NCBI RefSeq assembly: GCF_900112105.1 | Contig: NZ_FOKV01000004.1 | Coordinates: 62,001-126,000, forward strand | From: Zunongwangia mangrovi | GTDB taxonomy: Bacteria > Bacteroidota > Bacteroidia > Flavobacteriales > Flavobacteriaceae | Length of the DNA: 64,000 nucleotides | Reading direction: 5' to 3' | In this document: positions 27,331-36,837 of the stretch, in pieces | How positions within the stretch are numbered: position 1 is the first letter of the stretch | Layout of the letters: each line of letters opens with the position of its first letter | The notes under the pieces: model-generated | What the model saw: the letters and a program-made list of their open reading frames with translations, nothing else | The model's database searches: none | What the model was told of the DNA's origin: nothing | Position numbers and translations under genes: made by a program

Positions 27331-28122
27331 TTAGTTCATTGCCTGAGCCTGACCAATAAATACAGGAGCTTGTTCTGCTTCAGGAGACTCTGGATATTCA
27401 TTTTCTAATTTATTAAGATACTCTAAAGCATCTTCAGCATTTCCTAACTCTAGCGCTGTAACAGCTGCTTTTAGTAAGAATTTTGGTGTAGTAAAGCTAT
27501 TAGATCTCATATTAGCCGCTTTCACGTAATAATCTAAAGCTTCTTCTGGTTGCTCTAGTTGCATAAACGCATCACCAATACCACCTGTAGCTAAAGGAGC
27601 TAAAACCTCATCATCACTATTAAAGTCCTCTAGATACTCTATAGCTTCCTGGTATTTACCTGTGTATAAATAAGCGAAACCAGCATTATAAGATGCAATA
27701 TTAGCACTAGCAGTACCACCGTAATTATCGATAATATCTAAGAAACCGTATTTACCTTCTCCACCATTTAAAGCCAGATTATAAAGAGAATCGCTCTCTG
27801 TAGCTCCAGCATTCATAGCAGACTGCATATAGTTTTGAGCCTGCGCCATTTCGTTAGCAGCCTCGGCTCTTTTTGGTTCTTGTATAAATTGCTCGTATCC
27901 AAGATATCCCAAAACAGCTACAACAATAACGCCTAATACGATATAAATGTATTTTTGGTTATCTGCTACCCAGGTCTCTGTGCGACTAGCACCTTCATCT
28001 AGAGTGTTAAAAACTTCCTCTGTAGTAGATTGACCTTCTACATATTCGTTTTCGTTTGTTTCTTCTACGTCCTGGATGTTCTCCTTTTGTGGTTTATATC
28101 CTCTTTTCTTATACGTTGCCAT
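27331..28122 (-). CDS. TPR membrane protein (YfgM-like)
   Basis: 263 aa. A basic and acidic cytoplasmic N-terminus (about 1-55) is followed by a membrane helix (YIYIVLGVIVVAVLGYLGY, about 58-77) and a periplasmic solenoid of about four TPR-like repeats (for example YNAGFAYLYTGKYQEAIEYL and LKAAVTALELGNAEDALEYL). This is the architecture of the YfgM/TPR_21 group, which assists secretion and outer-membrane protein chaperoning in other bacteria; that role is inferred. It starts the TPR-ribH unit, with a -7 promoter element 21-28 bases upstream. Confidence 0.82.
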   Translation of the reverse strand: MATYKKRGYKPQKENIQDVEETNENEYVEGQSTTEEVFNTLDEGASRTETWVADNQKYIYIVLGVIVVAVLGYLGYEQFIQEPKRAEAANEMAQAQNYMQSAMNAGATESDSLYNLALNGGEGKYGFLDIIDNYGGTASANIASYNAGFAYLYTGKYQEAIEYLEDFNSDDEVLAPLATGGIGDAFMQLEQPEEALDYYVKAANMRSNSFTTPKFLLKAAVTALELGNAEDALEYLNKLENEYPESPEAEQAPVFIGQAQAMN

Positions 28123-28142
28123 AAGATATTTTTAATGCGTGG

Positions 28143-28150
28143 CAAAAATA
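28143..28150 (-). promoter_or_regulatory. -7 element of the TPR-ribH unit
   Basis: Minus-strand TATTTTTG fits TAnnTTTG, with TTT instead of TTG 19 bases further upstream. It lies 21 bases ahead of the start codon. Confidence 0.45.
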
Positions 28151-28269
28151 TAATATTTTGTGAAAATTAAAAGGGAAATTATTTGTATTTTTTCAATATT
28201 TTAAGCTCTTTCGCTTAGCAATTTCTAGCCTGCCAGGCAGATCAAAACCACATTGATTTTCAATAAATT

Positions 28270-29349
28270 ATGCATTTAAAACAGCTTTCTCTATTAAATT
28301 ATAAGAATCTGGAGTCGTCTTCTTTCGACTTTGATCCTAAGATTAACTGTATGGTTGGGCATAATGGTGTGGGAAAAACAAACGTTTTAGATAGCATATA
28401 TCACCTGGCTTTCGGAAAAAGTTATTTTAACCCGATTACCAGCCAGAATATTAATCACGATGCCGACTTTTTTGTGGTAGATGGTACGTTTGAGAAAAAC
28501 GAAAAAGAAGAACACATCTTAGTGAGCGCAAAGCGTGGGCAAAAGAAAGTGATCAAAAGAAACCAAAAGCCTTACGAGAAAGTTAGTGAGCATATTGGCT
28601 TTATACCTGCCGTGATTATTTCTCCCGCAGATCGCGACCTTATTATAGAAGGTAGCGAAACTCGTAGAAAGTTTATGGATGGCGTGATCTCCCAAAGTGA
28701 TAATGCCTATTTAAATAATCTTATAAATTACTCTAAAGTAGTATCACAGCGAAACTCCCTTTTAAAATATTTTGCAGCCAATCACACCTTCGATCGTGAT
28801 ACTTTAGAAGTTTATAATCTTCAGCTTAATGATCTCGGATCGAAATTATACAAAAAACGCCTTGAATTTTTAGAAGAATTTGTTCCGATATTTAATAAAA
28901 GATATGCTGAAATTACCAACAATAAGGAACCGGTAAGCATTAATTATAAAAGTCAGCTTGCTGAAAAGCCTTTATCCCAACTTTTGGAAGATCAGCTTCA
29001 AAAAGATATGGTTTTGCAATATACCAGCGTTGGAACGCACAAAGACGACCTAAGTTTTGAAATTGAAGGTCATCCTATTAAAAAATTTGGTTCTCAGGGC
29101 CAGCAAAAGTCATTTTTAGTGGCTCTTAAATTAGCTCAATTCGATTTTATTAAAAAAATAAGCGGCGTAAACCCAATATTACTATTAGATGATGTTTTTG
29201 ACAAGCTGGATGAACAGCGCGTTGCGCATATTGTAGCTTTGGTAGCCACAAAAGATTTAGGCCAAATATTTATAAGCGATACGCATGCCGAGCGTACCGA
29301 AAAAGTGGTAAAAGAAAGCAATCAAACCTATAAAATATTCAAATTGTGA
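28270..29349 (+). CDS. recF: DNA replication/repair protein RecF
   Basis: 359 aa SMC-like ATPase that helps RecO and RecR load RecA at gaps. The Walker A motif [12 protein letters not shown] is at residues about 29-40, preceded by [13 protein letters not shown]. The ABC signature region is [18 protein letters not shown] (the usual SQGQQR pattern) and Walker B is [12 protein letters not shown]. Length is typical. In this genome region recF is not next to dnaA or dnaN but heads a small unit with a lipoprotein and a DciA-like gene. The stop overlaps the next GTG start by four bases. Confidence 0.96.
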   Translation: MHLKQLSLLNYKNLESSSFDFDPKINCMVGHNGVGKTNVLDSIYHLAFGKSYFNPITSQNINHDADFFVVDGTFEKNEKEEHILVSAKRGQKKVIKRNQKPYEKVSEHIGFIPAVIISPADRDLIIEGSETRRKFMDGVISQSDNAYLNNLINYSKVVSQRNSLLKYFAANHTFDRDTLEVYNLQLNDLGSKLYKKRLEFLEEFVPIFNKRYAEITNNKEPVSINYKSQLAEKPLSQLLEDQLQKDMVLQYTSVGTHKDDLSFEIEGHPIKKFGSQGQQKSFLVALKLAQFDFIKKISGVNPILLLDDVFDKLDEQRVAHIVALVATKDLGQIFISDTHAERTEKVVKESNQTYKIFKL

Positions 29350-29792
29350 AAATTAAAGGAGTATTTTTTTTCGTAGTAAGTATAATTCTATTAAGTTGTA
29401 ATAAACAGGATCCAAAAGAACAGATCCAATTTTTAGAAGGCTACTGGGAAATTGATAAAGTTGAAGTAAGTCCAGATTCTACCATTACTTATAGAATGAG
29501 TGAGAATGTCGATTATTTTGAACTAAGCGATTCATCCAAATCATCAGGCCAGCGTACAAAACTGCGACCCCAGATGGATGCCACATTTAAAACCACCAAT
29601 TCTGCTGAAAAAATTGATCTAAAAATTGAAGAAGACAGTCTAAGAATTTATTATAAAACTCCTTACGATAACTGGAAGGAAACTGTTCTTGAAGCTTCAG
29701 AAGAAAACCTGGTTATAAAAAATGCTCAGAATAAAATATATCATTACAAAAAATACAGCCCCATAAATATCGAAACCAATGAAGAGGAATAA
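29346..29792 (+). CDS. Hypothetical lipoprotein (lipocalin-like size)
   Basis: 148 aa starting with GTG in a GTGA overlap with recF. It has a short signal with lipobox (IILLSCNKQ, Cys at about 18), then the sequence [21 protein letters not shown], resembling the first strand of lipocalin-like or copper-resistance-type small beta barrels; the family is not certain. It is exported and probably anchored to the inner or outer membrane. Its location between recF and the DciA-like gene is seen in related genomes and seems positional. Confidence 0.75.
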   Translation: MKIKGVFFFVVSIILLSCNKQDPKEQIQFLEGYWEIDKVEVSPDSTITYRMSENVDYFELSDSSKSSGQRTKLRPQMDATFKTTNSAEKIDLKIEEDSLRIYYKTPYDNWKETVLEASEENLVIKNAQNKIYHYKKYSPINIETNEEE

Positions 29793-30072
29793 CGAAAATC
29801 TAAGTTTAGGAGACGTTTTAAAAGAGTTTGTTGAAAAGAACAATCTTGAAAAGGGCTTGGATAAAGTTCATGTTCGTGATGCATGGAATCAGCAAATGGG
29901 GCCTGCCATCCAAAAATATACCACTGCAATTAAATTACAGGGAAGCACTTTGTACGTTCAATTAAGTTCTTCTGTTTTACGCGAAGAATTAAGCTACGGA
30001 AAAGAAAAGATCGTTAAAATGCTAAACGAAGAATTAGGGAAAGCGCTTATAGAAAAACTGGTTCTTCGGTAG
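29779..30072 (+). CDS. DUF721 / DciA-like protein
   Basis: 97 aa with the DUF721 pattern: SLGDVLKEFVEKNNLEKGL, VRDAWNQQMGPAIQKYT, and LYVQLSSSVLREELSYGKE. Distant DciA proteins of this family load the replicative helicase in bacteria that lack DnaC or DnaI, so a replication role next to recF is plausible. The start overlaps the upstream gene by 14 bases, indicating translational coupling. A bidirectional terminator follows. Confidence 0.82.
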   Translation: MKRNNENLSLGDVLKEFVEKNNLEKGLDKVHVRDAWNQQMGPAIQKYTTAIKLQGSTLYVQLSSSVLREELSYGKEKIVKMLNEELGKALIEKLVLR

Positions 30073-30104
30073 ATCAAACACAAAAAAAAATCAGAAAAAA
30101 GCAT

Positions 30105-30137
30105 AAAAAAAGCTATCCGAAACTGGATAGCTTTTCT
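30105..30137. terminator. Bidirectional terminator between DciA-like gene and ndk
   Basis: AAAAGCTATCC (30108-30118) and GGATAGCTTTT (30125-30135) form an 11-bp stem with A and T runs on the two sides. It lies between two convergent genes. Confidence 0.88.
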
Positions 30138-30157
30138 TTTTATTACAAAAAATATTC

Positions 30158-30577
30158 TTAGAACATTTCTCTACCTGCAAAGTGAAAAGCACCTTCGATA
30201 GCAGCGTTCTCGTCGCTATCACTACCGTGAACTGCATTTTCTCCTACAGAAGCAGCATATTTTTTTCTAATAGTTCCTTCAGCAGCATCTTCAGGATTTG
30301 TAGCACCAATTAAAGTTCTAAAATCTTCAACTGCGTTTTCTTTTTCTAAGATCGCAGCAACGATTGGTCCTCTTGTCATAAATTCTACTAATTCACCAAA
30401 GAACGGACGCTCTTTATGAACCGCGTAAAAAGTCTCTGCATCTGCTGTTGTCATTTGCGTTAACTTCATGGCTACGATTCTAAAACCTGAAGCATTGATC
30501 TGATCTAAAATTGCACCAATATGCCCTTTTTCTACAGCATCAGGCTTAAGCATGGTGAAAGTTCTGTTTCCTGCCAT
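30158..30577 (-). CDS. ndk: Nucleoside diphosphate kinase
   Basis: 139 aa; balances nucleoside triphosphates through a phosphohistidine intermediate. [16 protein letters not shown] is the N-terminal signature and [15 protein letters not shown] holds the active-site histidine. The C-terminal FHFAGREMF completes the family pattern. It is a single gene with a canonical promoter (30600-30629) and a shared terminator. Confidence 0.98.
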   Translation of the reverse strand: MAGNRTFTMLKPDAVEKGHIGAILDQINASGFRIVAMKLTQMTTADAETFYAVHKERPFFGELVEFMTRGPIVAAILEKENAVEDFRTLIGATNPEDAAEGTIRKKYAASVGENAVHGSDSDENAAIEGAFHFAGREMF

Positions 30578-30599
30578 TTCGTGTTTTTTAAATTTTGAG

Positions 30600-30629
30600 C
30601 AAAAATAACCAATTCTCTTCCAAATACAA
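30600..30629 (-). promoter_or_regulatory. Bacteroidota-type promoter of ndk
   Basis: Minus strand: TTG (30627-30629), exactly 19 bases, TATTTTTG (30600-30607). It lies 23 bases upstream of the ndk start codon and is the cleanest TTG-N19-TAnnTTTG match I found. Confidence 0.7.
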
Positions 30630-30655
30630 GGTTATTAAAACTTTATATCAATTTT

Positions 30656-31660
30656 CTAAAATTTGACGCTTGTTTCTTGCAAAAGCGCATTTTCTATGCC
30701 TCTCATTTGCATATTAACTTCCTGATTTTCAAAATCAAAGTTCAAAACACCAAAACTTAACTGAAAAATCACCTCTCCTTCACGATACATATTAGGCTCT
30801 CCACTAAACCCATCGTAAACATGTGTCATTCCGCTAGAAGTAAAGTCGTACAATGGCGCCTCCAGACCTTCGATATCCATTTTCGAAAATTCTGAAATAT
30901 GACGATCACCACTAATAATGATCGGGTTTTTAATTCCTGAACTCACAATTATATCTAATAAATGCTCACGCTCTTCTGGAAAATTCGCCCATTTTTCAAA
31001 ACGGTGTTGGCGACTTAACACCTGGATGCTGCTCATTATAACATGATAATCTGCCGTGCTATTATTTAATTCATTCTCTAGCCATATCCATTGTGCTTCT
31101 CCTAAAATGGTCCCTTCTCGCCCTTCATTAATAGGATCTCTAAAATAACGAGTGTCCAGCAAAATCACTTTTATGGTTTTCCCTTCAGCATTCAAATTCT
31201 GTGAATAATAGACGCCTTCTCGATCTCTACGCGAATCATCCTCGGGCACATTCATAAAATCAAGAAATAATTGCTGACTTTCAGCTTTCTTGCCCCACTC
31301 TTTCCCGGCATTGTTACTTCCAAAATCGTGATCGTCCCAGGTTCCCAGCATCACTGTAGAATTTACCAACTGCTGATATTCTTCAACATTATTCTGAAAA
31401 TTATACATCTCTTTCATCTTCTCCATATCTGGCGTATCGGCATAAATATTATCACCACCCCAAATAAAAGCATCTGGATTATGAGCCAAAATTGGGTCCC
31501 AAAGTGGTTGCGGATTGTCCTGATCGTTACAACTACCAAAAACAATGGTATAATCGTACTCTTTTGGATCGATTTCCTGCTCGTCGGTATTAACGACGTT
31601 AGAGGTAGAATTACAACCTAAAAGAAATAATAAAACTGAAAATCGTAAAATTCTAAGCAT
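30656..31660 (-). CDS. PhoD-like alkaline phosphatase family lipoprotein
   Basis: About 334 aa from the chosen start MLRILRFS; the frame allows 11 more codons upstream, but those would precede a normal lipoprotein signal (FLLGCNSTS). The metallophosphatase core contains GSCNDQDNP, FIWGGDNIYAD, GTWDDHDFGSNNAG, VILLDTRYF and IISGDRHISEF, the metal-binding Asp, Asn and His set of PhoD-like enzymes. It probably hydrolyses phosphate mono- or diesters outside the cytoplasm. It is a single gene, divergent from the DHH phosphoesterase; no Pho box was recognised. Confidence 0.87.
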   Translation of the reverse strand: MLRILRFSVLLFLLGCNSTSNVVNTDEQEIDPKEYDYTIVFGSCNDQDNPQPLWDPILAHNPDAFIWGGDNIYADTPDMEKMKEMYNFQNNVEEYQQLVNSTVMLGTWDDHDFGSNNAGKEWGKKAESQQLFLDFMNVPEDDSRRDREGVYYSQNLNAEGKTIKVILLDTRYFRDPINEGREGTILGEAQWIWLENELNNSTADYHVIMSSIQVLSRQHRFEKWANFPEEREHLLDIIVSSGIKNPIIISGDRHISEFSKMDIEGLEAPLYDFTSSGMTHVYDGFSGEPNMYREGEVIFQLSFGVLNFDFENQEVNMQMRGIENALLQETSVKF

Positions 31661-31865
31661 TTTTGTTGTTTTGTGTCCAATAAAAATAAACATTGACTGC
31701 CAACTTCTAAAGACCGAAGCTAAGTTTAACGAAATGGTAAATTACCCATAATTAAACAAATGCTGATCTAGAAAAAAATTATAGCAGAAATAGATTAAAG
31801 AAGGATGAAATCGTGATTACCGAGCAAAGCTTAATAAGACATTAAATTGTATCTTTACCAATCTT

Positions 31866-32882
31866 ATGATAGAGCAATATATTTTAGAAATTACTGCGGA
31901 ATTAGCTAATGCTAATAACATAGTGATCGTGCCGCACAAAGGCCCAGATGGTGATGCCATGGGAAGCACCCTGGCCTTAATGCATTTCCTGAAAGATAAA
32001 GGACATAATGCTACCGTAATTGCACCTAACGAATATCCAGACTTCCTTAAATGGCTACCCGGGAACGACGAGGTAATTATTTACGAAGAGGATAAAAAAA
32101 CAGCAGACGAAATTATCGAAAAAGCTGAGATCATTTTTACGCTAGATTTTAATGACCTTTCTCGTTGTGGTGATATGCAAAATTCTTTGCAGGCAAGCGA
32201 AGCAACTTTTATAATGATCGATCATCACCAGGAACCTGCAGATTATGCAGATTACACCTATAGTGATACCAGCATGAGCTCTACCTGCGAGATGGTGTAC
32301 CATTTTATAGAAAGACTCCGCGCCAAAAAGAAAATCACTCCGCAAATTGCAAGTTGTCTCTATACAGGGATAATGACCGATACCGGATCTTTTAGATTTT
32401 CGAGCACTACACCAAACACGCATCGTGTGGTAGCAGATCTTATTGAAAAAGGTGCTGAAAATAGCAAAATTCATCAGGATGTTTTTGATACTAATTCTGA
32501 AAGCAGATTGCAATTACTGGGCGTAGCGCTTCAAAATTTAAAAGTTAATCGACAATTTAGAACGGCTTACATTACCATTTCTCAAGAAGAATTAGATACT
32601 CACAATTTCAAAAAAGGAGATACTGAAGGTTTTGTGAATTACGGACTTTCTCTTGATGGAATTATTTTTGCAGCTATTTTTATCGAAAATAAACAAGAAG
32701 GAATCATTAAAATTTCATTCCGTTCTAAAGGTGACTTTTCAGTAAACTCATTTGCTCGCGCACATTTTAATGGTGGTGGACACAATAATGCGGCCGGCGG
32801 AAGAAGCGAAGTCTCTATGAACGACACCATTGTAGAATTTAATCGATTACTTCCTGAATATAAAGAACAACTTCAGGCATGA
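31866..32882 (+). CDS. DHH family phosphoesterase (NrnA-like)
   Basis: 338 aa. The DHH domain has HKGPDGDAMGST, LDFNDLSRCG and MIDHHQEPADY; the DHHA1 domain ends with FNGGGHNNAAGG. This is the NrnA group, which degrades nanoRNA or cyclic-dinucleotide products (pApA, pGpG) and 3'-phosphoadenosine phosphate; which of these applies cannot be read from sequence. Its stop overlaps the gldI start by four bases (ATGA). Confidence 0.93.
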   Translation: MIEQYILEITAELANANNIVIVPHKGPDGDAMGSTLALMHFLKDKGHNATVIAPNEYPDFLKWLPGNDEVIIYEEDKKTADEIIEKAEIIFTLDFNDLSRCGDMQNSLQASEATFIMIDHHQEPADYADYTYSDTSMSSTCEMVYHFIERLRAKKKITPQIASCLYTGIMTDTGSFRFSSTTPNTHRVVADLIEKGAENSKIHQDVFDTNSESRLQLLGVALQNLKVNRQFRTAYITISQEELDTHNFKKGDTEGFVNYGLSLDGIIFAAIFIENKQEGIIKISFRSKGDFSVNSFARAHFNGGGHNNAAGGRSEVSMNDTIVEFNRLLPEYKEQLQA

Positions 32883-33433
32883 AAAAACTAATTTTTAGTT
32901 TCTTAATAATTTCAGCAGCAATTTCCTGCAAATCTCCAGAAGCACGTTATCCTGTAAGTCAGAATTCAGGTAGCTACATTAATGAATCGGTAACACGAAA
33001 TAAAAAGCTACTGGCGCAGGAAGAATCTTTAATAAAAGAAATTATTGCAGAAGATAGTACTACAAATTACATCGCCAGCAACGGCGGATTTTGGTATTTC
33101 TACAATAAAAAAGTAGCCGATTCTGTTTCTACCAAAAAACCAGAATTTGGTGATATTGTAAGTTTCGACTATCACATTAAAACTCTGGATGATCAAACAA
33201 TTTATGCTGAAGGTGAAAAGCCAACAAAGGAATACGCTATAGATCAAGAAAATTTATTTAGTGGTTTAAGAAATGGATTAAAACTTATAAAAGCCGGTGA
33301 AACTGTTACGTTCTTATTTCCGTCGTACAAAGCTTTTGGATATTATGGCGATAAAGATCGCATTGGAACCAATATTCCCATTAAAACAACTGTAACTTTA
33401 CATAGTATCCAGGAGATAGATTCTATAAACTAA
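32879..33433 (+). CDS. gldI: Gliding-motility-associated peptidyl-prolyl isomerase GldI
   Basis: 184 aa lipoprotein (SAAISCKSPE, Cys17) with a C-terminal FKBP domain (about 85-180: GDIVSFDYHIKTLDDQTIY, FSGLRNGLKLIKAGETVTFLFPSYKAFGYYG, VTLHSIQEI). This matches GldI of gliding Bacteroidota, needed for folding motility or type 9 secretion components. It suggests that the organism or its ancestors glide, though motility itself is not shown. It is translationally coupled to the DHH gene and followed by another isomerase gene 39 bases later. Confidence 0.9.
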   Translation: MKKLIFSFLIISAAISCKSPEARYPVSQNSGSYINESVTRNKKLLAQEESLIKEIIAEDSTTNYIASNGGFWYFYNKKVADSVSTKKPEFGDIVSFDYHIKTLDDQTIYAEGEKPTKEYAIDQENLFSGLRNGLKLIKAGETVTFLFPSYKAFGYYGDKDRIGTNIPIKTTVTLHSIQEIDSIN

Positions 33434-33472
33434 AAATCTTATTTATTTTTACCCAAAATTAAAATCAATATA

Positions 33473-34588
33473 ATGAAGAAATTTAGCCTTTTACTTTTAA
33501 GCGCTATTGTTTTGGCTTTTACAGCCTGTAAAGATGATTACCCAGATCTAGAAGACGGGATGTATGCAAGATTCGATACTTCTATGGGGCCTTTTATAGC
33601 TGAACTTTATTACGAACAAACTCCAATTACCGTTGCCAGTTTCGTTTCTCTTGCTGAAGGAACCAGCACTATGGTAGACAGTACTTATAAAAACAAGAAT
33701 TTTTACGATGGAATTATTTTTCACAGAATCATTGATGGTTTTGTGATACAGGGTGGTGATCCAACAGGAACCGGTCGTGGTGGCCCGGGATATCGTTTCC
33801 CAGATGAAACCATCGATAGTTTAAGTCATGATTCTAAAGGAATTCTTTCTATGGCTAATGCTGGGCCGGGAACTAATGGTAGTCAATTTTTTGTAACCCT
33901 AGCTCCTACTACCAATCTAGACGGAAGACATACCGTTTTTGGTAAAGTAGTAAAAGGACAGGATGTTGTTGATGCCATAGGAAAAGTAGAGACAGATCCT
34001 CGTGATCGTCCTGTAAAAGATGTTGTGATCAATGAGGTTGAAATTATCAGAAAAGGAAAAGCAGCCAGAAAATTTGATGCGCCACAGGTTTTTGCAGATG
34101 AACTTCAGAAAATTAAAGATGCTGAAGCAGAAGCTGCCAGAAAACTTGAAGAAACAAAAGCCGAAAATAAAGCTATGTTCGATAAATATCGTGACGAAGC
34201 AGAAACTTTAGATAGCGGACTAGGAATTCATATTCTTGAAGAAGGAGATGGACCTAAACCTAAAATTGGACAAAAAGTTGGTGTAGATTACGAAGGTTAC
34301 TTCTTAGATGGTGGCATCTTTGATACCAGCAAAGAGGATGTTGCCAAGAAATTCGACATCTTCAATGAAATGCGAAGTATGCAAGGTGGTTATGCTCCAT
34401 TAAATATTCCCTACGGTCCAGATGCACCTATGATCGCCGGGTTTAATGAAGGTATCGAACAAATGAAAGTTGGTGATAAAGCTATTTTATATATTCCAAG
34501 TCATCTTGCTTATGGCGAAAGAGGTCGTGGACCAATCGAACCAAATACCGATTTAGTTTTTATTGTTGATCTGGTGGATATTAAATAA
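33473..34588 (+). CDS. Cyclophilin-FKBP fusion peptidyl-prolyl isomerase, lipoprotein
   Basis: 371 aa. It has a lipoprotein signal (AFTACKDDY), a cyclophilin domain (about 30-195) with FYDGIIFHRIIDGFVIQGGDP, GSQFFVTLAPTTNLDGRHTVFG, and an alpha-helical Ala/Glu-rich linker (about 205-245). An FKBP domain (about 250-371) follows with KIGQKVGVDYEGYFLDGGIFD, IAGFNEGIEQMKVGDKAILYIP, LAYGERGRGPIEPNTDLVFIV. Both active sites look intact. It likely folds periplasmic or outer-membrane proteins, adding to GldI encoded just upstream. A terminator follows the gene. Confidence 0.93.
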   Translation: MKKFSLLLLSAIVLAFTACKDDYPDLEDGMYARFDTSMGPFIAELYYEQTPITVASFVSLAEGTSTMVDSTYKNKNFYDGIIFHRIIDGFVIQGGDPTGTGRGGPGYRFPDETIDSLSHDSKGILSMANAGPGTNGSQFFVTLAPTTNLDGRHTVFGKVVKGQDVVDAIGKVETDPRDRPVKDVVINEVEIIRKGKAARKFDAPQVFADELQKIKDAEAEAARKLEETKAENKAMFDKYRDEAETLDSGLGIHILEEGDGPKPKIGQKVGVDYEGYFLDGGIFDTSKEDVAKKFDIFNEMRSMQGGYAPLNIPYGPDAPMIAGFNEGIEQMKVGDKAILYIPSHLAYGERGRGPIEPNTDLVFIVDLVDIK

Positions 34589-34607
34589 AAGCTTTTATTT
34601 AATAATA

Positions 34608-34635
34608 TAAAGCCTGCCACTTGGCAGGCTTTTTG
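34608..34635 (+). terminator. Terminator behind the gldI / isomerase genes
   Basis: AGCCTGCC (34611-34618) and GGCAGGCT (34623-34630) form an 8-bp GC-rich stem with a 4-nt loop, followed by TTTTTGCTTTT. Confidence 0.88.
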
Positions 34636-34671
34636 CTTTTTAGGTAAAATGTTTCATCAACTATCATCTAA

Positions 34672-35280
34672 ATGAGAAAATTTTTCTTTGCCCTGCTTGC
34701 GCTTACTTTTGTATCCTGCAATCTATTAAATACAAATAACCTAAATAATGATTTTAGGTGGAAGAATAGAAAGTTTGAAACTCCGAAAAACACTTCATTA
34801 AATTTCAAACCAGAATTGATTAAGACTTATAATGAAGATTCTTATTTCCTGAAAAAATTCTTCGAAAAAGACTCTCAAAAAATTGTAAATAATTTCAATA
34901 AAATTCTAGTTAAAGATCTTGAAGAAAGAAATTTCAATTTCTCAGCAAAAACTCCAAATTATAAAATTTCAGTAGACACTTTAATTTTTAAAGAAATAGT
35001 TAAAAACGAAAATGTCTATACCTATGAAGAAAGAGATTTCTTAGGAATTTATGAGAAATATGCGGTAAATTTCAAAGTAATTGGTAAGGTAGAAACAGTA
35101 GATACTTCTGCAGTTATTGAATCTGACATAAATTTTGAAGCTACACCAAGAGAAGGTATGATTATCAAAAAGTATGTCGCTTATGATAATAAAAACACAA
35201 ATTTAAATAAGGTATGGAAAAACCTTCTGAACAAATTCAGCTATCGCTGCTACGAACTTATTCAGAAGGAAATTTTATAA
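34672..35280 (+). CDS. Hypothetical lipoprotein, Asn/Lys-rich
   Basis: 202 aa. It has a lipoprotein signal (LTFVSCNLLN, Cys at about 17), then a long Asn- and Lys-rich region without a recognised domain. It is visibly more AT-rich than its neighbours, with many AAT, AAA and TTT codons. It ends three bases before the convergent pepD stop. I do not recognise a family; it is probably an exported envelope protein. Confidence 0.65.
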   Translation: MRKFFFALLALTFVSCNLLNTNNLNNDFRWKNRKFETPKNTSLNFKPELIKTYNEDSYFLKKFFEKDSQKIVNNFNKILVKDLEERNFNFSAKTPNYKISVDTLIFKEIVKNENVYTYEERDFLGIYEKYAVNFKVIGKVETVDTSAVIESDINFEATPREGMIIKKYVAYDNKNTNLNKVWKNLLNKFSYRCYELIQKEIL

Positions 35281-35283
35281 TTC

Positions 35284-36744
35284 CTATTTCTTCGGAATAT
35301 TTTTAAGCACTTCTAGCGTAAAATCCCAGAACTTCTGTGTTGAAGAAATACTTGCTCTTTCATCTGGTGAGTGTGCTCCTCTAATTGTAGGTCCAAAAGA
35401 GATCATATCCATTTCTGGATAATGATTCCCTATAATTCCGCATTCCAATCCTGCATGACAGGCAGCAATATTAGCCTTTTCGCCATGTTGTTTTTGATAA
35501 ATTTCATCTAAAACTTTAAGAATTGCAGAAGCTGGATTTGGCGCCCAACCAGGATATTCTCCAGATTGTTTTACTTTAAACTTAGCTAGCTCGAAACTTG
35601 CCTGCAAGCTATGTGCAAGATCACTTTTTGTAGACTCTACAGATGATCTTGTAAGACATTTTATTTTTGCCTTTCCGTTAGCGACCACTACGTTAGCGAT
35701 GTTATTTGAAGCTTCAACCAAACCTTCGATCTCGGGACTCATTCTATAAACACCATTATGTGCAGATGCAATCGCTTTTATGATCTCCATTTGATCTTCA
35801 ACCTTCATTAGTTTTCCGCTAATTTCAGCTTCAGAAATACTAATATCCATATTAGGCTCTAGGCTGGCATATTCTTTTTTGATCTCATCGATCCACATCA
35901 ACATCTGCTGAACAAAAAAGTTGGTATCTTCTTTATCTACCGTTACAAAAGCCTCACTTTCACGAGGGATGGCATTTCGAAGTCCGCCTCCATGTAATTC
36001 AGATACTCGTAATCCAAAATCGCGATAAGCAGTATATAATAATCTTGCCATTAATTTATTGGCATTGGCCAAACCTTTAATGATATCCATTCCAGAATGT
36101 CCACCTTGCAGGCCTTTTACTACGATCTTATAGCCAACACTATTATCGGGAACATTTTCTTCTTCGTATTCACGCAAAGCTGTAATATCGATACCACCGG
36201 CACAGCCAATACCTATTTCATCATCTTCTTCGGTATCTAGGTTCAATAAAATATCACCTTTTAATAATTCTGAAGAAAGTCCTTTTGCCCCTGTCATTCC
36301 TGTTTCTTCATCTATGGTAAAAAGAGCTTCGATCGCCGGGTGTGCAATATCATCGCTTTGTAAAATAGCCATTATCGTTGCAACTCCAAGACCATTATCG
36401 GCTCCAAGTGTTGTTCCATCTGCTTTTACCCAATCGCCATCTACATACATTTTTATTCCCTGGGTATCAAAATCGAACTTTGTATCGTTGTTTTTTTGAT
36501 GCACCATATCTAAATGGGATTGCAAAACAACCATTTTTCGATCTTCTAAACCAGCTGTTGCCGCTTTACGGATTACAACATTACCGGTTTCATCAACCTG
36601 GGTTTCCAGACTTAACTGCTCCCCAAAGTTTTTGATAAATTCGATTATTCTGTCTTCTTTTTTAGACGCTCTAGGCACTTCGTTTAGATCTGCGAAGTTA
36701 TTCCAAAGCGCTTTGGGTTGTAAATCCCTTATCTCATCATTCAT
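35284..36744 (-). CDS. pepD: Aminoacyl-histidine dipeptidase (PepD, M20 family)
   Basis: 486 aa zinc dipeptidase with broad specificity, including carnosine-like substrates. Metal-site motifs: VLQSHLDMVHQKN, TTLGADNGLGVATIMAIL, LFTIDEETGMTGAKGL and NLDTEEDDEIGIGCAGG. The C-terminal part has IAACHAGLECGIIG and FGPTIRGAHSPDERASI. The lid domain is inserted in the middle, as in cytosolic PepD. No signal peptide. It is a single minus-strand gene. Confidence 0.95.
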   Translation of the reverse strand: MNDEIRDLQPKALWNNFADLNEVPRASKKEDRIIEFIKNFGEQLSLETQVDETGNVVIRKAATAGLEDRKMVVLQSHLDMVHQKNNDTKFDFDTQGIKMYVDGDWVKADGTTLGADNGLGVATIMAILQSDDIAHPAIEALFTIDEETGMTGAKGLSSELLKGDILLNLDTEEDDEIGIGCAGGIDITALREYEEENVPDNSVGYKIVVKGLQGGHSGMDIIKGLANANKLMARLLYTAYRDFGLRVSELHGGGLRNAIPRESEAFVTVDKEDTNFFVQQMLMWIDEIKKEYASLEPNMDISISEAEISGKLMKVEDQMEIIKAIASAHNGVYRMSPEIEGLVEASNNIANVVVANGKAKIKCLTRSSVESTKSDLAHSLQASFELAKFKVKQSGEYPGWAPNPASAILKVLDEIYQKQHGEKANIAACHAGLECGIIGNHYPEMDMISFGPTIRGAHSPDERASISSTQKFWDFTLEVLKNIPKK

Positions 36745-36837
36745 TTTTATATTTTTTGATGTATTTTCAAAAATAATGCTATTTAATTGAGAATTAAAGA
36801 CAAGAATTATAATAATATCTTAATTTAAGGACTAAAA

